A stretch of DNA of 64,000 bases from Brachypterus glaber (lineage: Eukaryota > Arthropoda > Insecta > Coleoptera > Kateretidae): contig OY294046.1 of the NCBI GenBank assembly GCA_958510825.1, forward strand, positions 5,394,001 through 5,458,000. The letters run 5' to 3'. Position 1 is the first letter of the stretch. Every line of letters starts with the position of its first letter. Positions 55,897-64,000 of the stretch are shown here, piece after piece. Under the pieces are notes generated by a model that ran no database searches, was not told where the DNA came from, and saw only the letters and a program-made list of their open reading frames with translations. The position numbers were made by a program, and so were the translations under genes.

Positions 55897-56772
55897 GGGC
55901 CACTTGCACCAAACATGATTTAAGCTTAAACTCGGATTAAGTTAATGGTTTAAGAGTTAATTGACGTTTCGCTGTTGCACCATTTTTTAAACCAAGTTTA
56001 TTTGTCTTAATCTTAGAATAAATGTAATCGTTCGAGTTTGATGATTTATGTCACTTAAACCTGGGTTATATCAAAACATAACCTAACTTTAGGTTTTTAT
56101 CTGTCATTTCGTACCCGTGAGTGTTTTTCTTTGATTTTACGAAATTACCTGCAATGATGGCAGAAGCCGATTTATTAGATGAAGACTTGTTGGAATTGGA
56201 AATATTGGATGATGGTTTCCGTACCTATCATGAGTGACAAAACTATTTTGAAAGTATGGATGATCTAACATTTTTTCAAAAATTTAGGTTATATAAAGAA
56301 ACAGTGGCCAATATTCTTGTACGTATTGAAGAACAACTGGAATATCCCAATTGCGTCCGTTTTTTTGTTTTCGATAACACTATTGTATTGTGCCACAATT
56401 TTAATTAATAAAGCTTTATCATTTATAGTATAATTGGGCGAACGTTTTTTTTTTGTTTTCATCTTTTTCTTTAGGCATATCCATTGCTACTTTTTAGCTT
56501 ACAGAACACAATAACACATAACACAAAAAGTTACTGTCAATAACTAACAGCTTTTTTTGAAAATATAATAAACCAAATGATATAAACGTCAAACGTCAAA
56601 ATAATGTGAAGTTAGCTACATTCAAATAACACTAAAATAAGAGATGTGTGCTCGGTTTAACTAAACTTTGTTTAACTTTCATTGGTGCAATGCAAACATA
56701 TTTAACCAGAGATTATTTTTTAAACGTAGATTAATTAAACCTTGATCAAAATAAAATTGGTGCAAGTGGCCC
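55897..56772 (+). mobile_element. PIF/Harbinger element with TTA target duplication (876 bp)
   Basis: Ends GGGCCACTTGCACCAAACAT and the complement of GGGCCACTTGCACCAATTTT. TTA on both sides (55894-55896 and 56773-56775). GGGCC...GCACCA ends plus a TWA duplication define this superfamily. The interior holds a piece of transposase. Confidence 0.85.
56154..56365 (+). pseudogene. Harbinger transposase N-terminal fragment with in-frame stop
   Basis: From ATG at 56154 (or 56157) the frame reads MMAEADLLDEDLLELEILDD, then FRTYHE and a TGA (56235-56237). It continues QNYFESMDDLTFFQKFRLYK, then ETVANILVRIEEQLEY, which is the N-terminal helical region before the DDE domain in HARBI1-type transposases (FE-x-x-DDx-x-F-x-x-FR-x-x-KET). 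The homology ends near 56365 and no catalytic part follows, so an internal deletion has removed it. AATAAA at 56407 may be the old poly(A) signal. Confidence 0.8.
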
Positions 56773-56775
56773 TTA

Positions 56776-57195
56776 GTAATATTTTTGTGGCCCATTGTGC
56801 TTTTGATAATTTTTAACATTTAGGTTAAATTGACTGTCATTTTACGTCTTACAAATAATAACAAAATCTGTTTAAAAAGTAAAACTTTGTTCAAAATTAT
56901 AATAAAGGTAAGTTTTTATTAATAAAGTGCTATTATAAACTTAAATTTAACATTACCTGAATAAAATTACGGACCAGTATTATTTTAACCAAAAAATTCT
57001 CTGTTATAGTGTTTACTTCAAAAATTTATAGAGCACTGCATTATATTACTTCATTTAAACAAAATGTTTATAGATTGATGCTTTAGTTTTCTTTTTATGC
57101 ACTTTTCTTGTTATTTCTTCTTGCTAAAGCAAATTATTTGGATTTTTTTATAAATGTCAAAATAATGTCTTGATTGACAATTAATTTTAAACAAG
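56776..57195. other. intergenic sequence, no gene seen
   Basis: No repeat or ORF of note before the LINE coding region. Confidence 0.3.
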
Positions 57196-57824
57196 ATGAA
57201 AACCTTACATAAGGAACTAAATATATTCAACATTAAGGGTAGAGACAGTTGTGAGGGAACGTTCAAGAGCAAAAATATTTTAACTGTGCCCTCAATATAT
57301 ATTTTTAAGTGTGTAATGTTTGTCAAAAAAAATCCCCACTTGTTTAAAAGAATTAATTGTGTCAGGCAGGGTGATATTCTGCAAATACCAACACATAAAA
57401 CAAGTTCTTTTAAAAAATCGCCACTATACAACTGCACAAAGTTTTACAATACACTCCCAAAACAGCTCCGAGACATTGGCCCCCCTAATGGATTTAAAAG
57501 TGGTGTCAAAAAGTATTTAGTGGATAAAGAATTTTACACAACAAATGACTTTTTAGAACCAGCTACCAGAAATCCATAAAATATTTATTTGTCATTACTT
57601 TGAAATTCCAAAAACTTTAAACTGTTTACTTTTATTTATTTATTTTATTTCCTTTTATTAATTTATTTTATTTACTTTTATTAATTTTATATTTGTACAC
57701 TACATATACTGTACGGTATGCTGTAGTTAATTTACTTACTGTACTTTTATTTTAACTTTTCTTATATTTTAATTATATATTATGACCTACCAAATGTACC
57801 AGTGGTATCCTGATTGGCAAATAA

Positions 57825-57871
<47 letters not shown>
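57196..57871 (+). mobile_element. 5'-truncated LINE, C-terminal end plus (ATT)n tail
   Basis: The last 127 codons (57196-57579) include LTVPSIYIFKCVMFVKKNP, then KSPLYNCTKFYNTLPKQLRD and FKSGVKKYLVDKEFYTTNDF. This is the segment that closes ORF2 after the reverse transcriptase in Jockey/CR1-type LINEs. A 3' UTR of about 240 bases runs to GATTGGCAAATAA and an (ATT)n run. No stop or frameshift is seen in the retained part, so this copy may be fairly young. Its 5' junction and target duplication were not found. Confidence 0.78.
57827..57871. repeat. (ATT)n microsatellite tail
   Basis: About 14 trinucleotide units at the 3' end of the LINE. Confidence 0.95.
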
Positions 57872-57873
<2 letters not shown>

Positions 57874-57981
57874 TCTGCCAATCAAATAACAAGAAACAAA
57901 TGAACATCAACTCAGATAGATAATGCGCGGAGTTTACCTATGTATTTAACATTAATCTGTTACTTGTGACATATATTTATT

Positions 57982-58850
57982 TGGGCTGTGTTAAGCAGAA
58001 AGCTACCAACCCACATTGTGAGATAAAAGTAGTTTACGGAACATTTTACCCAATATCTTTTACAGGAATTTAATTAAAGATTACATATTTTGTACATGTT
58101 CTGATAAATGAACAGGTGAAACAAACAATAGTTATTTATATACCAAGGGACTGAACTGGCTGTTTTAGTCCCGCTGCATTAGTGTTTCCTGAGCGAGCGT
58201 AGCGAGCGAGGGAAACAGAAATGCAAGGGACTAAAACAGCCAAGTTTAGTCCTGAGGTATATACACTATTTTTTGCAAGACCAAACATAATTTAGGTAGG
58301 TAGATAAAATTTAAATTAAAAACCACGCGTCTAAAATCGGTTGTTTTATTTTCGTAATTTAATCAAGATGCCTGTAAATTGCGAAAAGTCAGTTTCATGG
58401 CTATCGCGATTGCAATTGTTTTTTAATATGGTTGATACAAACGTCAAAAAAATGGACGAAGATGATAAATTAATTTTAAGTTATGTATAAATTGTTATGA
58501 CAATGTTATTTTTAAAGGTTTTCTTTGTTAAAATCAAATAAATTGGTTTGAATCGCTAATTTATTACAAAACACCACCAAACCTAATTTTTCAACCAGCA
58601 AAGCACATAGTAAGTATAATATTTTAATATTATCAAGGTTGCCCTGATTTTTATTCCCTAGGGAGAAAAACGGCAAGTTTAGTCCCGAAAATAAAAGCGT
58701 AAAATTAGATTTTAGTCTTGGTCGTGCAAAAAACAATTTTAAGTGTTTTCTTGTCAAAATGTTTAAAAGCTGTTAGGGAAAAAGTTCAACAATTTACTGT
58801 CATCTCACAATGTGGGTTCGTAGCTTTCTGCTTAACGCGGCCCATTTATA
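57982..58850. mobile_element. 869-bp inverted-repeat element containing a foldback
   Basis: TGGGCTGTGTTAAGCAGAAA then GCTACCAACCCACATTGTGA at the left pairs with the complement at 58795-58850. ATTTAT occurs near both ends. A 40-codon ORF (58368-58490, MPVNCEKSVSWLSRLQLFFN) lies inside, unrecognised. Confidence 0.7.
58138..58266. mobile_element. 129-bp nested foldback element
   Basis: TATATACCAAGGGACTGAAC, then GGCTGTTTTAGTCCC, is inverted at the right. The centre is GAGCGAGCGTAGCGAGCGAG. Confidence 0.75.
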
Positions 58851-59802
58851 GTATACAAAATAAAGTTTGCCACCATTCCCCCCTTTCCCCTACTTATATC
58901 AACAAAAATGAAAAACAAATAATATGTTTAATAATAAATAATATTACCATTAATAATAATATTACCATGAAAAAATAACTAAACACCAATATAACTTTAA
59001 AGTCATCTTGCCAAAAACCTAAACCTAAAAATCACAAAAAGCATAAGCGGCTGCTCTTGACCCCCTTTCCCCTACTCTGCCGTGTTAATTGAAACGGGCG
59101 TATCTACAATTTTGTCGTTTTTGAGGTTAGGGGTGTATCTTCCATTACCCAGTCCACATTTAAGAGTATGAATTTTTGGCGACAAGAATAATAATTATTC
59201 ATTCCTTACAGGAACTACATTTTCACTTGGCACTTTTTAATGGACATGGAGACACTCTGAACAAAACTGAATCCTATCTGAATTTTTGCATCTCTTTTTA
59301 AAGGATTTTTAAAACAATAAATTAAGTCAATGTTAAATGTATGTGCAAAACCTTTTTATGCCGGTATATTTCTAAAGAAATCGGCTATATTTAATTACCC
59401 CGACAAAGGTTCCAAATCTCATCAATTAGCAAGCTAATTACTATTCATGACATCTGAAACGATCATTTTAACAATGAATAATAATTGTTTATATGATTAT
59501 TTCTATGATTCACAGTTCAGCTCCCTACTGAAATAGAGTAAAAATTTACCTAGGTCAACCGAAAGTCTAAGTAAATCTATTAAAGCAATATATTATTTTA
59601 AAATTTTTAACACCATATGAAATATACGCAACATAACAATAGTTATTTATGATACTAGTGGGTAAAGTAAGATATTGCCCATGAGAAAATTAACGAGGCG
59701 TCAGCCAAGCAGGTGTGCCATACAAGGTTTTATCCAATAAATAGCTTAGGAATTTATATTTTTATTAAAAATTTTAATGACATGTACAAGAAAATAATTT
59801 GA
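58851..59802. other. intergenic sequence up to the scaffold gap
   Basis: Two CCCCCTTTCCCCTACT phrases (58877 and 59060) repeat. No gene. Confidence 0.35.
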
Positions 59803-60002
59803 NNNNNNNNNNNNNNNNNNNNNNNNNNNNNNNNNNNNNNNNNNNNNNNNNNNNNNNNNNNNNNNNNNNNNNNNNNNNNNNNNNNNNNNNNNNNNNNNNN
59901 NNNNNNNNNNNNNNNNNNNNNNNNNNNNNNNNNNNNNNNNNNNNNNNNNNNNNNNNNNNNNNNNNNNNNNNNNNNNNNNNNNNNNNNNNNNNNNNNNNNN
60001 NN
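59803..60002. other. scaffold gap (200 N)
   Basis: Exactly 200 undetermined bases, probably a fixed-size placeholder. It abuts an element F copy whose left arm is absent. Confidence 0.99.
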
Positions 60003-60493
60003 GGGCACATTTTTTTAAATGGAAAGGGGGGTCGTGTAATACATCATTTTAAAGCTTATAAAATTCTCCATTTAACTCCATATTTTTAAATTAAAAAAAA
60101 AATGGGTTGAAATGGGGTTGAAAATGGGTATTAATGTCAAAATTCCTATAAAAAAAAAACAAATAATTTTTTAAAAATGCCTAATTTCATCATAAAAAAA
60201 TGTTAATTATACTTTTTATACTAATTTTAGTTGACATAAATAAAAATTTATAAAAAAAAACTTAAAAAATCGAATGTTTTAGCACAAAAAATTGAAAAAT
60301 CAAAACCTTAAAAAACATTTTTAAAAAATTTAAAATGTTAGTTTAAAAAGAGAATATTATAATCTTTAAAATGATGTATCACACGACCCCCTTTCCATTT
60401 AAAAAAATCTCCCCCCAGCCCCCCTGGCCACATGTTGATATCTCAACTCGTTCAAAAGTTAAAAGGGGGGAGAGTGACTTTTGGACCGCACTG
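60003..60493. mobile_element. Tc1/mariner-type foldback element F, copy 2, left arm lost in the gap
   Basis: Matches 47128-47684 (AAATGGAAAGGGGGGTC onward) and ends ACTTTTGGACCGCACTG followed by TA. Confidence 0.82.
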
Positions 60494-61714
60494 TATAATA
60501 AAACCCCAATGATGTATTAAGTTTACTGCAGCGGCGGACTGGCCCGGGCCGCTTGGCCTCAAATAACTTTGGAACGACTTGACCTAACGTTATATGGCTT
60601 ACGTTAGGGACCACATTGGCAAAAAAAAAATTGTTCGGGGTCCGAAGTAAACCTATAATACACGTTTTGGACTATAGTTCTCGGGATATAATAATAATAT
60701 AGTATATCACGAGCATTAAGCTTAAGCTTTTTGTACAACAAACGAAAGCTTATTTTTTAATAAATAAATGTTAGACTTTATTCAAATAAATAAAGTTAAA
60801 ATTAAAATGTCGAATACGATGTCTTTGCAACAACGGCAGTAGTTAACTTCTGATTTAGAAGAACATATTTTCTAAAAGCCACTACTAGTAGTACATTATG
60901 TTGCTATACAATTCGATTTTAGTGTTTCAGTTGTTTCTAAAAGTTTATTTATATCGGTTTTGGTGTTTTAAGGTACGAGTACAATGAGAACTTTAGTTCG
61001 TTTCTCAATTTAATTGAACCTTAATGTTTTTGACATCTTGTAATTTAAATTTCCCACCTAGGGATAACGTGGGTAGGTATTAAAAGCTTTTGTTTGGTCA
61101 AATTGTATATCAAAATATTTAAATAAACAGTGGTTTACCGTCCGGTTAGAGTTACACACCTTACTATCGTCCGCTACATGGAAAAAAAGCCTAACTGGAT
61201 TAAAAATTGATAATCTTGAAAAACCGCTATAAGGTTTTTAATTAATAACTCTGGTACCCTTTAAGCTAGAGCGACGAGCTTCTGCATGTATACTAGTATC
61301 AAAAAGGGCAATAAAATGATGTCAATTTAATTTTTTGAATTTATCCAGAGGCCTAGACGGAAAAATGTATTATGCTTAACACATTTTTGCCCCAAACTTT
61401 TTTATGTGTACTTGTTTTGAACTTTTTTGTATAAAATATGGATTCCTTGAGTAAAAATACATAAAAATGTCATATAGTGTGACACTGTAGGAGCAACCAT
61501 TTAAAAAAATGCAATTAAGAGGAAGTAACATTTTGTGCCACCAAAAACGTTACTTTTTAAAAGGCTATTACTCCTTTAATATTAAATTTAGGTGTTTTGG
61601 TGAAGAATACTTTTTTGCTCAGTTTTAAATGAAAAATCACCCTTCAGCATTAAAATTTTATTGATGCTTTTTTTTGTGCCCCATTCAATATGCCATCTTC
61701 GAAGGGCCGTAGCT
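60494..61714. other. intergenic sequence, no gene seen
   Basis: Average AT-rich sequence. TTTAAATTTTGGCA and similar words near the end belong to the next element. Confidence 0.35.
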
Positions 61715-62216
61715 CCCTTAGGGCTCATTTCCGGACCAACTTTATAGGAACTTTTTTTTTTGGATGTAGAATCACTTTTTAAATTTTGGCATAGCAGTTA
61801 GTGATCACCCTGTATCTTAATCTGAAAACTTTTTTGTTTTTCGAACCACTCGAGTGCACAATGTTAACGCCTTCGCCAAAATTTTAAATACGCCATAATT
61901 TTTCAAAAAGTGCCGTTTATACGATGCGGTCCAAAAGTCACTCCCCTCTTAACTTTTGAACGAGTTCAGATATCGACTTCAAATTTTGAACTCGCTAATA
62001 AGACAACTTGTGTTAGCTTTTTGCATACATGGCGTATATGAAATAGGATCAGTAATTTTAAGGGGTGACTCTACATCATAAAATATGACAAAAAGTTTTC
62101 ATAAACATACAGGGTGATCAATAACTGCCATGCCAAAATTTAAGAGGTGATTCTGTATCAAAAAATATCAAAAAAAAAGTACCTATAAAGGTTGGTCCGC
62201 AAATGAGCCCTAAGGG
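61715..62216. mobile_element. inverted-repeat element with about 100-bp arms, holding an element F arm
   Basis: CCCTTAGGGCTCATTTCCGG then ACCAACTTTATAGGAAC (61715-61760), with GATCACCCTGTA at 61802-61813, pairs with 62106-62216. Its centre includes 61924-62020, one arm of element F (ATGCGGTCCAAAAGTCACTC). Confidence 0.68.
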
Positions 62217-62250
62217 AACGTTCAAGTATTACGTAACGCAAATTTTGAAC
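62214..62250. mobile_element. MITE family A, left end only
   Basis: TAA then GGGAACGTTCAAGTATTACG. The rest of the element is missing. Confidence 0.6.
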
Positions 62251-62653
62251 CCTGAGCTGATCTCCTAAAAATGCACCATTTTTAAAGGGCCGTAGTACCT
62301 TTATGTAGAGAAACTTTTTTTCTTGGTCTGTGATGTATTTTTACCTGCGGAATCATGTTCCATAATACAATTGAAATCGAGTTTGAAATATTAAAAATTA
62401 TCGAATTTTTGCCCCGATATAATTTAATTGATAATATAAAATAGTTATTTTGGTAATTCACAATAACTTTTTCTATTGAAGTCTTGGCCCAAGATCAGAA
62501 ATCAGCCTTGACCCAAGATCAAAAATGAACATTGAATTGAAGATATCATTTGTATGCTCAGCCAGTAATGGACCATTCTTGGCTACCAGTATTAGAATAT
62601 CGGACGCCAATACTAGGCCAAGGCTGGCCGCATCGTTTCTTTTTTATGTGTAA
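62251..62653. other. intergenic sequence, no gene seen
   Basis: GACCCAAGATCA(A/G)AAAT words repeat at about 62489 and 62512. Confidence 0.35.
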
Positions 62654-63236
62654 AGCTACGGTTTCCTCCCAAAGTCGCAGTCACTAACGACTGCGACCGG
62701 GTAGCCGCGACCGAGTCGTTAAGACATCTCCAATCCATTTTACATGTCCCTGTTTTCCTAGCTGCTGCCGAGTCGTTACTACTAACTACCGGTCGCCGTT
62801 CGTTTGGTCGCCGGTCGCTTGACCGTTTGGGAGCAGACGCACTACGTCACGTCACGAATTTGACAGTGAAACAGGTGGTTTTACGCTGTGACAAGTGTCT
62901 GTCACTGTTTTACTCAATTATAATTGCTTGAAATCCCTCCAAGCGGAACATCTCATCAACTTTTACTCTTTTTTCTTAATGATGTAATGTTAATAAGAGG
63001 AGATTCTCTTCTTCCTCTTGATAATTCAGAAAGATTAAAAGATCCGACTTTTTAGAGATATTCATACTTATTGAAAGGCATAAACTCGCAAACAATAAAA
63101 CAGCTCTTTATAAAATGGCCAGCTAACAGAATGGCGACTGGCGAGACCGAGGAAAACAGGTAGGGTCGTAACGACCTGGTCGCAGCTACCCGGTCGCAGT
63201 CATCAGCGACTGCGACGTTTGGAGGAAACCGTAGCT
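62654..63236. mobile_element. 583-bp GC-richer inverted-repeat element, TAA target duplication
   Basis: Ends AGCTACGGTTTCCTCCCAAA and the complement of AGCTACGGTTTCCTCCAAAC. Arms continue with GTCGCAGTC and GACTGCGACCGGGTAGC. TAA on both sides (62651-62653 and 63237-63239). The three-base duplication suggests a PIF/Harbinger relation. No transposase. Confidence 0.82.
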
Positions 63237-63239
63237 TAA

Positions 63240-64000
63240 CAGGATCCTATCGAGAAAGTATTACTTTCAGCATTAGTTAAAAAGTACGAATTTGCAGAAA
63301 ACTAATACCTAATTGCATAGTATAACCAAAAATTTACATATTATTTTATTAAAATTCGTATTCGTATACGAACTGATATCAACATTTAATTAGGCTGTAA
63401 AACACGGGCAGATCTGGAAATTTCAAGTGCTAATATTTCGGTTATAGGTAAAGGGACCCAAACCATTATTAAACTATTCAAAGTGCGTAGGCGCTAGAAT
63501 AGTTAAATACGGTAGTTTAAAATTTCCCAGAATCGCCAAAAAAAGGCCAAACAAATAATTCTCAGATACAAATGCGTTTCATAAAAAAATAAAACATAAA
63601 AAATAAAAAAAAACTGAAAATGACCGTCTGTCCATCTAGATATCTGTCCGTCCGTCCGATGTAAAGATTTTTGTGGACACGATAATTCAAGAACGAATTA
63701 TTCGATCGACTCGAAATTTTGAGAAAAAATGAAGGCCTATGAGGGGAAGACCCCTATTGTTTTTTAAAATAATCCACCCAAAACCAAAAACGTTATTATT
63801 TAAAAAAAAAAATTAAAAAATTAGAAAAAGTATCATTATGATTTTTTTTATTTTTTTTAATAATACCGTAATTTCACACAACTATAGTCCGGCCACACAA
63901 CTATAGTCCAAGGCCCCCAGGGGGCAGGGGATAATTATTTTTAAATGTTTACAATTTCTTGTGAAAGTTCGTGTATATGGGATATACAGCAACACGTTTT
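63240..64000. other. intergenic repeat mosaic at the window edge
   Basis: CGGTAGTTTAAAATTTCCCA (63511) matches 5262. GTCCGTCCGATGTAAAG then GACACGATAATTCAAGAACG (63648-63693) is another dispersed copy of the phrase at 47912 and 51275. CACAACTATAGTCC is doubled at 63879-63910. Confidence 0.4.

Noticed and set aside
57111..57437. 108-codon minus-strand ORF
   Set aside because: It is antisense to the LINE C-terminal coding region.

Overview
The window is AT-rich eukaryotic DNA. Two cellular genes are recognisable. One has spliceosomal introns with GT-AG ends, a TATA box and an ATTAAA poly(A) signal. The kinds of transposable element, the small interspersed foldback elements and the gene contents (a four-exon fatty-acid-binding-protein gene and a single-exon LITAF-domain gene) point to an insect. 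A beetle or another holometabolan is possible, but the order cannot be fixed from sequence alone. The window contains no bacterial-type operon, CRISPR array or rRNA. A run of 200 N (59803-60002) marks a scaffold gap.

Layout. 1-3.6 kb: a Penelope-like element fragment that still encodes a GIY-YIG nuclease domain, then a segment studded with a GTCCCAATTATCGTCCAC-type motif. 3.8-8 kb: MITEs and a 10-bp minisatellite enclosed by 15-bp inverted ends. 8-30 kb: almost pure repeat. It includes a small LTR retrotransposon with LTRs that look identical (10308-11804), a nested TA-target element carrying inverted minisatellite arrays (12468-13385), a Tc1-like transposase relic (18472-18856) and many foldback elements. 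30.3-31.3 kb: two LINE remnants in opposite orientation.

31.5-39.1 kb holds the cytosolic fatty-acid-binding protein gene on the + strand (coding exons 31571-31640, 34745-34917, 37216-37320 and 38946-39005; 135 aa). Much of its introns is made of insertions, including a hAT-type MITE with a perfect 8-bp target duplication. 39.7-53.3 kb is again repeat: a tRNA-like pol III unit, a transposon nested inside another transposon (40687-42225), a 109-bp tandem array (44095-44830) and a 708-bp foldback TA element. 53378-54328 (- strand) encodes a 316-aa LITAF-domain protein with two PPxY motifs. A degenerate copy of part of this gene lies at 52374-52420, on the far side of an inserted transposon. 55.9-64 kb: a PIF/Harbinger element with a transposase N-terminus, a LINE 3' end with an (ATT)n tail, further inverted-repeat elements and the N gap.

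The two cellular genes share no evident pathway. FABP is a cytosolic lipid carrier and the LITAF protein a membrane-associated endosomal protein. Most of the biology visible here is transposon biology: several superfamilies with inferable target duplications, repeated nesting, and elements that carry tandem arrays. All copy comparisons were made by eye, so coordinates of repeat edges may be off by a few bases.
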